Shown: positions 27,233-36,682 of the stretch, piece after piece
Layout of the letters: every line of letters begins with the position of its first letter
Numbering within the stretch: the first letter of the stretch is position 1
Source: Ascidiaceihabitans sp.
GTDB lineage: Bacteria; Pseudomonadota; Alphaproteobacteria; Rhodobacterales; Rhodobacteraceae
Reading direction: 5' to 3'
Length of the DNA: 64,000 nt
NCBI GenBank assembly: GCA_028825475.1
Contig: JAPKAB010000012.1
Coordinates: forward strand, 1-64,000
Translations under genes and position numbers: made by a program
Notes under the pieces: model-generated
Database searches by the model: none
Told to the model about the DNA's origin: nothing
Seen by the model: only the letters and a program-made list of their open reading frames with translations

Positions 27233-28114
27233 TTAAGCCGACGCTTTATAGATCTTGTCGATATTTGCGGCCAAAGCCGTGTCAAACTCAGCATCAGACA
27301 TATCACGCTGCAACCCTTGGGTCAGCGCACGTGAAAAACTAGCAATCATCTTGCTGTTACGTGACAACCGCGCGGTCGCTTCATCCGTGGAATAGCCACC
27401 GGACAATGCCACGACGCGCATAACTGCTGAATGATCCGCCAGCTCGTCATACTGACCAGCATTCTCAGGGATCGTAAGCTTCAGCATCACTTTTTGACCT
27501 GTTGGCAATAGCGCCAGCTCTGCAAACAATGCAGCCCGCAACATGTCTTCGGCCTCAGCCTTGTCCGTAGCATGAATATCGACTTCTGGCTCAATAATTG
27601 GAACCAAACCTGCAGCGATCACCATTTGTGCAATTTCGAAATGCTGGGTAACGACTTTTACGATGCCCGCATGGTTGGCCGACTTAATGAAAGAACGTTC
27701 TTTTGTCCCAAAGATACCTGCCGCTTTTGCCTTGGCCAATGTGGCCTCAAGCTCTGGCATTTCTTTCATCAACTGAACGCCGTTGGCTTCATCCTCAAGA
27801 CCCTTATCGATCTTCAAGAACGGAACAACACCAGTGTCTTCCCAAAGGTAATGCGCAACAGGCTTGCCAGCGATGGTTTCATCCATCGTGCGTTCAAACA
27901 GGATCGCACCGATGACTTTGTTGTTGTCAAAATCTGGGGCAAGGATGATGCGTTCACGCATACGCTGAACTTCGGCGAACATCTCTTCCTCTGAGCCGTA
28001 GGCTGATGCATCAACACCGTAAAGACCAAGTGCCTTTGGTGTAGACCCGCCTGATTGGTCCAAGGCTGCAATAAACCCTGCGCCGCTTGTAATTTGTGTG
28101 ACTTGATCCAACAT
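27233..28114 (-). CDS. Fructose-bisphosphate aldolase class I
   Basis: A 293-residue Schiff-base aldolase that cleaves fructose 1,6-bisphosphate or runs in the reverse direction. FIAALDQSGGSTPKALGLYG marks the N-terminus. PFLKIDKGLEDE and MLKLTIPEN carry candidate Lys residues, and VALSGGYSTDEA is the phosphate-binding end of the barrel. This is the compact bacterial class I group. It converges with the fumC cluster. Confidence 0.92.
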   Translation of the reverse strand: MLDQVTQITSGAGFIAALDQSGGSTPKALGLYGVDASAYGSEEEMFAEVQRMRERIILAPDFDNNKVIGAILFERTMDETIAGKPVAHYLWEDTGVVPFLKIDKGLEDEANGVQLMKEMPELEATLAKAKAAGIFGTKERSFIKSANHAGIVKVVTQHFEIAQMVIAAGLVPIIEPEVDIHATDKAEAEDMLRAALFAELALLPTGQKVMLKLTIPENAGQYDELADHSAVMRVVALSGGYSTDEATARLSRNSKMIASFSRALTQGLQRDMSDAEFDTALAANIDKIYKASA

Positions 28115-28180
28115 CTAACACGCCTCCGTAAGTGATACTTTCGTTAAGTACCCCTAAGACAGGCGCAAAATCATTGGTAC

Positions 28181-28218
28181 ATGTTAGCGACAGACATTTC
28201 TAATGTTAGCGACGGACA
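28181..28218. repeat. 16-bp direct repeat at the 3' end of the P450 gene
   Basis: ATGTTAGCGACAGACA (28181-28196) and ATGTTAGCGACGGACA (28203-28218) differ at one base and are 22 bases apart. The right copy includes the P450 stop codon, so the last few codons of the gene appear duplicated just downstream of it. Confidence 0.7.
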
Positions 28219-29561
28219 ATGCGCAAACGGATGCCATCGCGCGATCTAACCGTCAAATGTGCCACTGGAACTGGTGGTTCTTCATCCACCAATTCGACTC
28301 GGAAATCCCGCAAAATACGTGACAGGATCAAAACCCCTTCAACCATGGCAAAACCTGCGCCCGTGCAAACACGACTCCCTGCTGAAAACGGAATGAAGGC
28401 GTCGCGCTGACACTTCCTACCATTTTCCGTGCCCCACCGTGTTGGATCAAATCCATCTGGATTGTCCCAAAGCCGCTCATGGCGATGCAGATGCCACGGG
28501 CTGATCACCGCTTGGCTGCCAACCTTTACTTCACGATCTCGAAACTGCTCAGGACAGGACGCTTCGCGCACCATCATCGGAACCGGCGGATACAGTCGTA
28601 AGGTTTCACGAAACACATCGCGTGAAATCCGTAGCTTGGAAATCAACCCAAATTGGTCAGACGTCAAAACCTGCGCCTCATCGGCCACCTTTTCCTGCCA
28701 TTCAGGAAAACGCGCCATCAAATACAAAGCCCACGCCAAGGCCGAAGCACTGGTTTCATGACCTGCAAGAAAGAAGATCGCGACCTGATCAACCATCTCT
28801 TCAGTATCAAACGTCTCACCCGTTTCAGGATCCGCTGTTGTCATAATCTTGGTCGCCAGATCATCCGGTGCAGTGCCCGTGTTTATCGCATCCATCCGCT
28901 CTGTCGTCAGCTGTGTGATCAACGCCCTGATCTTGCGCGCACTGACTTTTGTATCACGGCGAAACAGGCGCGGCATCCATTTGGGCAATGGCAGGAAGGC
29001 TGCAATGTTCAAGATCGGTTGGCTACGCTGATAAATGCGGAATTCGTCAAACACATCACGCGCAATCTTATGTTCTATCGGAATAGAAAATAACGTGCGG
29101 AAAATCACATCAGCAGCCGCGTGGCTGGTTTCTTCCTCGATCTCCACCACATCGCCATCGCGCTGATTTAGGCGCGTCGCCGCCGCCTCTGCGGCCTCCC
29201 ACATCGCGGGATAGGTTTCGCGCAGGCGTCCACCCTCAAACGCAGGATCGATGATGCGGCGCTGGCGTTTCCACGTATCGCCATTGGTCAGAAAGACCGA
29301 GTTTCCCAGCAAGGGGCGCAACCCCTCCCCAATGCGATTGGATTTGGGGAAATCATCCGGGCGATCTTTCAAAATAGTCTTGATCAGCTCAGGTTGATTG
29401 ATCATGTAACTGCGAAAAAACGGCGTGCGAAACTCTGCCATCCATGCGCGGTACAGGCGTGCAGGTTGCGCCGATAGAATGTCTTGGCGAAACAAGCGCA
29501 TGTAGTGCAGCAATGAAACCTTGTTTGGGCGACTTTGCGGTTTTGGCGGAAGATCAGTCAT
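28206..29561 (-). CDS. Cytochrome P450
   Basis: A 451-residue heme monooxygenase. The heme-binding loop is FSAGSRVCTGAGFAM with the thiolate Cys near residue 393, the K-helix ExxR is in FRETLRLYPP, and the I-helix oxygen motif is FFLAGHETSASAL. There is no membrane anchor. The substrate is unknown; the family resembles bacterial fatty acid or carotenoid-type CYPs. No ferredoxin gene is nearby. Its ATG overlaps the upstream hydrolase-like gene by four bases, so the two are coupled. Confidence 0.93.
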   Translation of the reverse strand: MTDLPPKPQSRPNKVSLLHYMRLFRQDILSAQPARLYRAWMAEFRTPFFRSYMINQPELIKTILKDRPDDFPKSNRIGEGLRPLLGNSVFLTNGDTWKRQRRIIDPAFEGGRLRETYPAMWEAAEAAATRLNQRDGDVVEIEEETSHAAADVIFRTLFSIPIEHKIARDVFDEFRIYQRSQPILNIAAFLPLPKWMPRLFRRDTKVSARKIRALITQLTTERMDAINTGTAPDDLATKIMTTADPETGETFDTEEMVDQVAIFFLAGHETSASALAWALYLMARFPEWQEKVADEAQVLTSDQFGLISKLRISRDVFRETLRLYPPVPMMVREASCPEQFRDREVKVGSQAVISPWHLHRHERLWDNPDGFDPTRWGTENGRKCQRDAFIPFSAGSRVCTGAGFAMVEGVLILSRILRDFRVELVDEEPPVPVAHLTVRSRDGIRLRIVRR

Positions 29562-30832
29562 GGGGCCACCGATGTGTATTTAGAAACTGAGTAATCGATC
29601 CGTGATTTTGACGCCGGACGATTGGCATAGCGATCACCGAGCGTTTGTGGGCCCGCTGTAATCTGAAAATAATTGTAATCACGTGGGCGATCAAATGCGC
29701 ACATATATTGGAAATGCAGCCGAAAGAACTTACAGCGCAGTTCTTTCCAGCGTGCAGGGCTTAGCGCTTGGGTGAAGGCCGCTGAGAAAACCAATGGCCA
29801 GCGTTTGGCATCTGTTGCCACACCCGACACTGATACAGGATCGCATAGGGCAAAGGCACAGCCATCACCAGGCGCTGTGACATCAACCCATGTTATGTTC
29901 TTTTGGGTCGATAAAAACTGAAGGTCGGCGCGCAAGCGATAGGCCTTGGGCAAGAAGGACACCATCGGCACCACCTGACCCAACGATAAAAACGAAAGCT
30001 TTGGCCCGTTGACAGATACACCATCCGAACGGATCAGATCAGACAGGATGGACACGCCCAAATGCGCACCGGAAGAATGTCCAACAACCAACACTTCATC
30101 CACATCGCTATCCATTGCCGCTGCGATTTCGGACTGGAATGTCGCTATACGAACTTCAAGCTCGGGCGGATTGGCACCGCGCGTCTTTGCGGAATATGCG
30201 TAATCATGCATCAGGTAATAGGCGAAAAACTTGGAATCCTTAGCCTTGAACCAGCGCAACACGGTCCAAAACGCAATACTGCCACCGATAAGGCTCGCTA
30301 TGATCGTCTGCGTCAACCAACGCGGCCAGAAAGTCACTGGCCCGTAGATCACCGTTTCCAACAATCGCACGCCTTTGCCAATCAGCAGGGCCGCTACATA
30401 AAATGCCAGACATGCCAGAAGCAGCTGAACCAACAGCATTCCAACAGGATAAAGCGCTGCGATAACTGGGCCTTTGCGCAGCTTCATCAACCGCCACAAT
30501 GCACCTGTCGTGATGTAAATCCATGCCGTGCGAACAAGTTGCCAGTAGGTCGCAGCAATCGAATTGGCCATACTGTCACGCACGATGTCAGACCAAACCA
30601 GCACCTCAGCATCGACATGGACCGCACCACCATCAATGACGCTATCGACCTGCCAGCCATAGTTGCCACCACCCTGTTTGGGGCTAAGCGTTAGCTGATA
30701 GTCTGAAATAGCTGCCTGCGCGGCACCCTCGGTGCGGTACAGTTCGCGATATCGGCGTGGGTGAATCGGATCATACCCCGGAATGTAGAACACCCGACGC
30801 GTTTTGACCGTATTTTGGATGTCACTGCTCAT
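29558..30832 (-). CDS. Uncharacterised membrane protein with alpha/beta-hydrolase-like serine motif
   Basis: A 424-residue protein I do not recognise as a named family. The N-terminal RVFYIPGYDP resembles the oxyanion strand of alpha/beta hydrolases. Two or three membrane segments lie at about residues 115-190 (VGMLLVQLLLACLAFYVAALL; IIASLIGGSIAFWTVL). A nucleophile elbow VLVVGHSSGAHLG (GHSSG) comes after them, with VDVTAPGDGCAF giving a candidate acid. The likely topology puts the catalytic domain on the cytoplasmic side. The coupled P450 suggests that the two act on the same lipid-like substrate. Confidence 0.65.
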   Translation of the reverse strand: MSSDIQNTVKTRRVFYIPGYDPIHPRRYRELYRTEGAAQAAISDYQLTLSPKQGGGNYGWQVDSVIDGGAVHVDAEVLVWSDIVRDSMANSIAATYWQLVRTAWIYITTGALWRLMKLRKGPVIAALYPVGMLLVQLLLACLAFYVAALLIGKGVRLLETVIYGPVTFWPRWLTQTIIASLIGGSIAFWTVLRWFKAKDSKFFAYYLMHDYAYSAKTRGANPPELEVRIATFQSEIAAAMDSDVDEVLVVGHSSGAHLGVSILSDLIRSDGVSVNGPKLSFLSLGQVVPMVSFLPKAYRLRADLQFLSTQKNITWVDVTAPGDGCAFALCDPVSVSGVATDAKRWPLVFSAAFTQALSPARWKELRCKFFRLHFQYMCAFDRPRDYNYFQITAGPQTLGDRYANRPASKSRIDYSVSKYTSVAP

Positions 30833-30903
30833 ATCCGCACCCTTGAATTACAAACACCCTAACGCGGATTTTTGACAAGATTAAGGCGTTTGAAACAGAT
30901 CAA

Positions 30904-31656
30904 TCAGCCAAGTGTTGCAAGAAACGGAAAGGTTTCCAAAAGCCAGAATGAGAAGGTTGAGAACTGATTGAACAATAGGGCCAAGCCCACAATGATCAAC
31001 AAGCCGCCCATTACTCGTTCGATCGTCTTCATATGACGTTTGATACGGTTCATCACGCCCATTGCACGGCTGATGAACAATGCCGCCAACAGAAACGGAA
31101 CGCCTAAACCAATCGCATAAATACCCAGCAATAGCGTCCCACGCGCAACTGATCCCTCGGATGCGGCCAACGCTAGAATTGCACCCAGTTGCGGACCAAT
31201 GCAGGGCGTCCAGCCAAACGCGAACGCAAGACCAAGAACATAGGCCCCAAAAAATGATCCACCCTTATCACCGGCGTCTAACCGCGCCTCTTGATCAAGG
31301 AATGGAATGCGAAAAATTCCAACAAAGTGCAGACCAAAAACAATGATCGTGACACCTGCGATTTGTCCGAAAAGCACCTGATTTTGCAAGAAAAACGCAC
31401 CAAATGCAGATGCTGCAAACCCCAGCAAGATGAAGACGGTGCTTAACCCCATTACAAAAAACAGCGCCGCCGTGATGGCCTTACGGCGCCCCGTGGCTTC
31501 GTCGTTCATCTCATTGATGCTTACACCGCTCATATAAGCCAAATACGGTGGCACGATGGGCAAAACACAGGGCGACAGAAAGCTGACAATGCCAGCAATC
31601 AGGGCCACAGACATTGCAGGGATAAGGCCTGCATCAAAGATATCAATACCAAACAT
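30904..31656 (-). CDS. ccdA: CcdA-type cytochrome c biogenesis protein
   Basis: A 250-residue membrane protein with six helices that passes reducing power from cytoplasmic thioredoxin to the periplasm. The two redox cysteines are in FLSPCVLPIVPPYLAYMSG and GWTPCIGPQLGAI, in the two halves of the internal repeat. Length fits CcdA, without the DsbD periplasmic domains. It is divergent from tusA with a 92-base gap. Confidence 0.93.
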   Translation of the reverse strand: MFGIDIFDAGLIPAMSVALIAGIVSFLSPCVLPIVPPYLAYMSGVSINEMNDEATGRRKAITAALFFVMGLSTVFILLGFAASAFGAFFLQNQVLFGQIAGVTIIVFGLHFVGIFRIPFLDQEARLDAGDKGGSFFGAYVLGLAFAFGWTPCIGPQLGAILALAASEGSVARGTLLLGIYAIGLGVPFLLAALFISRAMGVMNRIKRHMKTIERVMGGLLIIVGLALLFNQFSTFSFWLLETFPFLATLG

Positions 31657-31748
31657 AGGCTAGCCATATGCCAATTGAGCAGGCGCGTCACCTAAGGATC
31701 GGTCACATCATTGTGGACAGCTTGAAACAATCGCCCTATCTGGCAGGT

Positions 31749-31982
31749 ATGAGCAATGAAACGACACATCTCGATGCCCGTGGGCTTCTATGCCCTCTTC
31801 CCGTCTTAAAAGCACGCAAGCGCATGCAAGCGATTGCAGTGGGTGAAACGCTCACAATGGTTGCGGACGATCCTGCAGCCGTGATCGATGTCCCACATTT
31901 CTGCATGGAGGCTGGACATGAATTGGTATCCAGCGAGGCCGATGGCAACGATCAGACCTATGTGATCCGCAAATCCAGCTAA
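31749..31982 (+). CDS. TusA/SirA-like sulfurtransferase
   Basis: A 77-residue protein with the family hallmark LDARGLLCPLPVLKARK (CPxP; the Cys carries persulfide). Such proteins relay sulfur to tRNA thiolation, molybdenum cofactor or other pathways. I chose the ATG at 31749 (MSNETTH); the frame extends upstream but the domain needs only this part. It converges on rne, whose terminator lies just past its stop. Confidence 0.9.
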   Translation: MSNETTHLDARGLLCPLPVLKARKRMQAIAVGETLTMVADDPAAVIDVPHFCMEAGHELVSSEADGNDQTYVIRKSS

Positions 31983-31985
31983 TAC

Positions 31986-32015
31986 AAAAGAAAAAGGCGA
32001 TCCCGAAGGACCGCC
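31986..32015 (-). terminator. Intrinsic terminator of rne
   Basis: On the minus strand an 8-bp stem (GGCGGTCC with GGATCGCC, one G-T pair) is capped by a TTCG tetraloop and followed by TTTTTC. It starts 25 bases past the rne stop. Confidence 0.9.
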
Positions 32016-32039
32016 CCAATCTGTGACTATGTGCTTGGC

Positions 32040-34829
32040 TTATTTGCCAAGTGACCACCAACCACGGCGCTTAGGCTTGGCTGGTTCTTCTGGTGCAGCT
32101 TCTGCAACCGGTTCAGGCGCAGGTGCTGGTGCAGGCTCAGCAACAACGGGCGCTGGTGCTTCAACAACTGGTGCAGGTGCCGCTTCAACAACTGGCGTTG
32201 CAACAACCGCTTCAGGCGCAGCTGCTGGTGCTTCTTCGGCCTCAGCAACCTTTACCTTGGCGCGTGATTTACGAACGCGTTTTGGTTTTGGCTTTGGTTC
32301 TTCTTCGGCAGCGACTGCTTCCTCGGAAGGTACTTCAGCCGCAGCTTCAGTTGCAACAGCCTCGTCAGCAGGTGCTTCTTCTTTTACCTTCTTAGCGCGC
32401 GGCGCACGTTTGCGCTTTGGCTTGGCTGGTTTTTCTTCAGCTGCTTCCGTAACTGGCGCATCTTCAGCTACAGTTTCTTCACTTACAGCTTCGGCAGATA
32501 CTTCAACGTTTGCATCACCCTCAGCAGCAACAGTCGGAGCAGCAGCATCGTTAGACGCGCCCTCTTCACCGTTTTCACCGTTTTCACCGTTTGCAGCAGC
32601 TTCATCACCGTTTGACTTGCGACGACGACGACGGCGACGGCGGCGTTTGGGTTTGCCCTCACCATCTTCATCAGTCGCAACAGGTGCCGCTACTGATTGA
32701 TCAATGGTAACGACCACGTCACCTGCCTCAGCCGCAATATCCGCAGCTTCGGCGGCATCCGCAGCCAAAGCATCAGCTTCGTCAATCTTGTCCATAATCG
32801 AGGTATCAGGCGCTACAAATGCTGCATTCGCTACAGGCAACGCGCGGGTTGCAGTTTTGAATTTTTCGATCGTGAAATCAGGCGTGACCAAAGACGGATC
32901 TGCTTCAATACGAACCGACATGCCATAACGCAATTCTATATGCGCGATGTGGTCACGTTTTTGGTTCATCAAGAAGTTGGCTATCCCCACTGGGCAGCGG
33001 ACCAACACTTCACGTGTACGGCGGCGTGTGCCCTCTTCCTCAATCTGGCGCAGGATAGACAGGCCAAGATTGTCGTCGGAACGGATCAAACCAGTGCCGT
33101 GGCAAGATGGGCAAGGCTGTGTTGTCGCCTCAATCATACCAGGACGTAGACGCTGACGCGACATTTCCATCAGACCAAAGCCAGAGATACGGCCAACTTG
33201 GATGCGGGCGCGATCTGTCTTCAGCTTGTCTTTCATGCGCTTCTCAACGGCAGCGTTGTTCTTACGCTCGTCCATGTCGATAAAGTCGATGACGATCAGA
33301 CCAGCAAGGTCACGCAAACGCAACTGACGGGCAACTTCTTCAGCAGCCTCAAGGTTGGTCTTCACAGCGGTGTCCTCAATGGACCCCTCTTTGGTTGAAC
33401 GACCAGAGTTCACATCGACAGCAACCAACGCCTCGGTAATACCGATCACGATATAGCCACCAGATTTCAGCTGAACGGTAGGGTTAAACATCCCAGACAG
33501 ATAGCTTTCCACTTGGAAGCGGGCAAACAATGGCAAAGTGTCTTCATAGCGTTTCACGTTTTTCGCGTGTGACGGCATGATCATTTTCATAAAGTCTTTG
33601 GCGATGCGATAACCGCGTTCGCCTTCAACAAACACTTCGTCGATCTCGCCGTTGTACAAATCACGGATAGAACGTTTGATCAGGTCGCCTTCCTCATAGA
33701 TCTTCGCAGGTGCGATAGATTTCAAAGTCAGCTCGCGGATCTGTTCCCACATGCGTTGTAGGTATTCATAGTCACGCTTGATCTCGGCCTTGGTGCGTTT
33801 GGCGCCAGCAGTACGAACAATCAGACCTGCGCCTTGTGGCACTTCGATCTCGTTTGCGATCTCTTTTAGTTTCTTACGGTCTGGTGCGTTGGTGATCTTA
33901 CGGCTGATGCCGCCGCCACGGGCCGTGTTTGGCATCAAGACGCAATAGCGACCTGCCAAGGATAGGTATGTTGTCAGGGCCGCGCCCTTGTTGCCGCGTT
34001 CTTCTTTGACCACTTGGATCAACAGGATTTGGCGAACTTTAACAACTTCTTGGATTTTGTAACGGCGTGCACGCGGTTTGCGCACAGGGCGAATGTCATC
34101 GCTGTCGTCTTCGTCTGCTACAGATTCGATACTGTCATCTTTTGAGGATGCATTAGAACCTTTGGAGTCTTCAACCTCAGCGTCATCAGCCTCGCCACCC
34201 ATCGCAGGATCTTCCGTCGCCTCAACAGCTGGCTCTTCCGAAGTCGTGTCCTCAAACGTGGCTTCTTCAACCACAGCTTCAGCAACAGTTTCTTCAGCTA
34301 CTTCAACAGCAACAGCCTCTGCTTCAACAACAGGTACATCTGTAACAGTTTCAGCGTCTAAACCCTCAACCGCATCATCCGCTGATAGGTCAATCGTTTC
34401 CATACCGTCGATTTCAACTTCGGTGGAAATAACAGCATCGTCACTAGAAACTTCTGCAGCGCGAGTACGCGAACGCGACCGTGAACGGCGTGGTTTCTTT
34501 GGTTTATCATCTTCGTCTTCACGTGCTTTTTGCGCTTCGGCATACGCACGCTCTTCCTCCATCAAGGCCTCACGGTCCGCGACGGGGATCTGATAATAAT
34601 CAGGATGGATTTCACTGAAGGCCAAGAAACCATGGCGGTTTCCACCATAATCAACAAAGGCAGCCTGAAGTGACGGCTCAACGCGCGTAACTTTGGCTAG
34701 ATAGATATTGCCAGCAATTTGGCGTCTATTTTCGGATTCAAAGTCAAATTCCTCAACTTTGTTTCCATCAACCACAACAACACGGGTCTCTTCCGCGTGG
34801 GTGGCATCGATAAGCATTTTCTTAGGCAT
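32040..34829 (-). CDS. rne: Ribonuclease E
   Basis: The essential endoribonuclease of mRNA decay and rRNA processing (929 aa). The S1 domain starts at NIYLAKVTRVEPSLQAAFVD and is split by a long acidic and Arg/Ser-rich insert (about residues 85-270), as in alphaproteobacteria. The DNase I-like site has VAVDVNSGRST and LIVIDFIDMDERKN; the zinc link is PCPSCHGTG. The C-terminal ~300 residues are Ala/Glu/Pro-rich with an RRRRRRRRRK tract, a likely RNA- and protein-binding scaffold. I start at the ATG at 34829 (MPKKMLIDATH); the open frame further upstream is leader. Confidence 0.94.
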   Translation of the reverse strand: MPKKMLIDATHAEETRVVVVDGNKVEEFDFESENRRQIAGNIYLAKVTRVEPSLQAAFVDYGGNRHGFLAFSEIHPDYYQIPVADREALMEEERAYAEAQKAREDEDDKPKKPRRSRSRSRTRAAEVSSDDAVISTEVEIDGMETIDLSADDAVEGLDAETVTDVPVVEAEAVAVEVAEETVAEAVVEEATFEDTTSEEPAVEATEDPAMGGEADDAEVEDSKGSNASSKDDSIESVADEDDSDDIRPVRKPRARRYKIQEVVKVRQILLIQVVKEERGNKGAALTTYLSLAGRYCVLMPNTARGGGISRKITNAPDRKKLKEIANEIEVPQGAGLIVRTAGAKRTKAEIKRDYEYLQRMWEQIRELTLKSIAPAKIYEEGDLIKRSIRDLYNGEIDEVFVEGERGYRIAKDFMKMIMPSHAKNVKRYEDTLPLFARFQVESYLSGMFNPTVQLKSGGYIVIGITEALVAVDVNSGRSTKEGSIEDTAVKTNLEAAEEVARQLRLRDLAGLIVIDFIDMDERKNNAAVEKRMKDKLKTDRARIQVGRISGFGLMEMSRQRLRPGMIEATTQPCPSCHGTGLIRSDDNLGLSILRQIEEEGTRRRTREVLVRCPVGIANFLMNQKRDHIAHIELRYGMSVRIEADPSLVTPDFTIEKFKTATRALPVANAAFVAPDTSIMDKIDEADALAADAAEAADIAAEAGDVVVTIDQSVAAPVATDEDGEGKPKRRRRRRRRRKSNGDEAAANGENGENGEEGASNDAAAPTVAAEGDANVEVSAEAVSEETVAEDAPVTEAAEEKPAKPKRKRAPRAKKVKEEAPADEAVATEAAAEVPSEEAVAAEEEPKPKPKRVRKSRAKVKVAEAEEAPAAAPEAVVATPVVEAAPAPVVEAPAPVVAEPAPAPAPEPVAEAAPEEPAKPKRRGWWSLGK

Positions 34830-34852
34830 ATTATCCGTTTGCACAACGCAAG

Positions 34853-34880
34853 AACGGCCACACCCGGAGGGGCCGCCGTT
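34853..34880 (-). promoter_or_regulatory. Stem-loop in the rne 5' leader
   Basis: On the minus strand AACGGC and GCCGTT form a stem around a GC-rich loop, 24 bases upstream of the rne ATG. RNase E often controls its own mRNA through leader hairpins; whether this one does so is inference. The stretch 34881-35286 further upstream has no convincing gene and should contain the promoter. Confidence 0.4.
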
Positions 34881-35286
34881 TTGGGAATGTGTCTTGTCAG
34901 GGCGATCATGGACGCGCGGCAAAACCAGGCCAAAAGCCCGTCTGCTGTGATGCAAAATGCTATCGCGCGCGTCATCGCGTTCTTCTCCGACACGCGGCAA
35001 CAATAGTCGCCCGCGCATCCATTAAGTGCCGCAAATTGGTATTCCAAGATGGCAGCGTTCTCTCAGCCCTTTTGGGGCTCAATCGGTCTGCATGAACGTG
35101 GCGGTCATTTTAGCCAGCCAATGTCCACAACAGCGAAACTCAAAAAGAGACTTACACAACAAAGGTAAGTATCTCTTACCCCTAGATAATGACTTTTGGG
35201 ACCCAAATACAATGGACAATCGGCCTAGGCTTGCGCAATTGGCAATAAAATCATCAACATGTTGGGAAATTGGTGCTTCTACGCGA

Positions 35287-35314
35287 TAAAAGGCAGGGAC
35301 CAATTGATCCCTGC
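35287..35314 (-). terminator. Intrinsic terminator of dctD
   Basis: On the minus strand GCAGGGATC-AATT-GGTCCCTGC forms a 9-bp stem followed by CTTTTAT, about 16 bases after the dctD stop. The T run is short, so efficiency is uncertain. Confidence 0.65.
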
Positions 35315-35330
35315 ATTCATATTCTTTTTT

Positions 35331-36668
35331 CTACTTGAGGTAGTCAGAGCGTTGCAGGCCATACTTGGCCATTTTTTCATTCAGAGTCCGCCGTGGCAGG
35401 CACAACTCATCCATTACTGAAGCAATAGATCCCTTATGACGGCGCATAGTGTTATCGATCAACATACGCTCAAACGCCTCAACATATTCTTTCAGCGGCT
35501 TACCCTCAGTCGTCATGACCGGCTGCATTTCTTCGTGATCAGACATCAGCAACGATGCGATGCTGCCCGAACCACGGCGCGATTGAAGAACCGCACGTTC
35601 CGCCACGTTGATCAACTGGCGTACGTTGCCCGGCCAAGGAGCCTGCAACAGCTGTGCAGCTTCTTGGGCCGAAACCTTAGGAGAATCACAACCGTATTCA
35701 TCCGCAAACTGATCGCCCAAACGGGTGAACAACGTCAAAATATCTTCACCGCGCTGACGCAACGGTGGTACAGTAATGCGTAAGGCAGCAAGACGATAGA
35801 AAAGGTCCGACCGCAAAGCGTCCTCACAGGTACGCCCTGCCTCTTGCAGATTGCAAATCCCAACGATGCGCGTTTCAGCTGGCGTGCCCTGCTCATTGAT
35901 CACGCTTAACAGGCGTGCTTGTGTGGCTTCAGACAGTGCTTCGATATCTTCAAGCACCAGTGTTCCGCCGCGGGCCTCTTCAATCGCTGGCAATTGACCA
36001 TCTTCTGGCTGCATCGGACCAAACAAGCGTTTGGTTAGCGCCTCGTCTTCCAATGCAGAACAGCTGACCAACACAAATTTCTTACCTGCACGACTACCAA
36101 CAGCATGCAGCGCATGAGCCACCAGCGTTTTACCTGTCCCTGTTTCACCGTCGATCAGAACATGGCCGTCGGCCTGCCCCAAATCTAGGATGTCCTCGCG
36201 CAAACGTTCCATGACAGGTGATCCGCCAATCAGCTTTTTCATCAACTGGCCGCCGTCAGACAATTCACGGCGCAAAATACGATTGTCCATAACCAAACGA
36301 CGTGATGCCGTGGCTTTTTTAGCCAGTTCGCTCATGCGGTCAGGGTTAAATGGCTTCTCCAAAAAATCAAAGGCACCGACGCGCATCGCCTCAACGGCCA
36401 TCGGTACATCACCATGGCCTGTGATCATAATCACAGGAAGCGCTGAATCATTGCCCATGAGCTTCTTAAGAAACTGCATTCCATCCATGCCCGGCATCTT
36501 GATATCTGAGATCACGATCCCTGGATACTCTGGCCCAAGAACCTTCAGCGCATCTTCGGCGCTGGCGAATGTTTCTGTGTCATAGCCCGACAGCGCCAAC
36601 CATTGGCTGATCGACTGGCGCATGTCCTGTTCGTCATCAACGATGGCGATTTTCATGGCTTGGGTCAT
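35331..36668 (-). CDS. dctD: DctD-like response regulator of the NtrC family, lacking the GAFTGA loop
   Basis: A 445-residue regulator with a receiver domain (phospho-acceptor Asp55 in VISDIKMPG), an AAA+ domain and a Fis-type helix-turn-helix (SIASVMDELCLPRRTLNEKM). Walker A is DGETGTGKT. Between Walker A and B, where GAFTGA should be, the sequence reads RLFGPMQPEDGQLPAIEEAR, with no sigma-54 contact loop. Walker B is LVLEDIE rather than LFLDEIE. It is probably not a sigma-54 activator. The ATG at 36668 has GAGGAAG upstream; an ATG at 36686 overlaps the dctB stop and lacks such a site. Confidence 0.88.
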   Translation of the reverse strand: MTQAMKIAIVDDEQDMRQSISQWLALSGYDTETFASAEDALKVLGPEYPGIVISDIKMPGMDGMQFLKKLMGNDSALPVIMITGHGDVPMAVEAMRVGAFDFLEKPFNPDRMSELAKKATASRRLVMDNRILRRELSDGGQLMKKLIGGSPVMERLREDILDLGQADGHVLIDGETGTGKTLVAHALHAVGSRAGKKFVLVSCSALEDEALTKRLFGPMQPEDGQLPAIEEARGGTLVLEDIEALSEATQARLLSVINEQGTPAETRIVGICNLQEAGRTCEDALRSDLFYRLAALRITVPPLRQRGEDILTLFTRLGDQFADEYGCDSPKVSAQEAAQLLQAPWPGNVRQLINVAERAVLQSRRGSGSIASLLMSDHEEMQPVMTTEGKPLKEYVEAFERMLIDNTMRRHKGSIASVMDELCLPRRTLNEKMAKYGLQRSDYLK

Positions 36669-36682
36669 GTTACTTTGCTTCC

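Noticed and set aside
32023-32700. Plus-strand open frame of 225 codons opposite the RNase E C-terminus
   Set aside because: Low-complexity Ala/Ser/Gly-rich mirror of the Ala/Glu-rich tail; no start context or domain.
34078-34593. Plus-strand 171-codon frame opposite the RNase E insert
   Set aside because: Ser/Thr-rich mirror of the acidic insert; no ribosome site.
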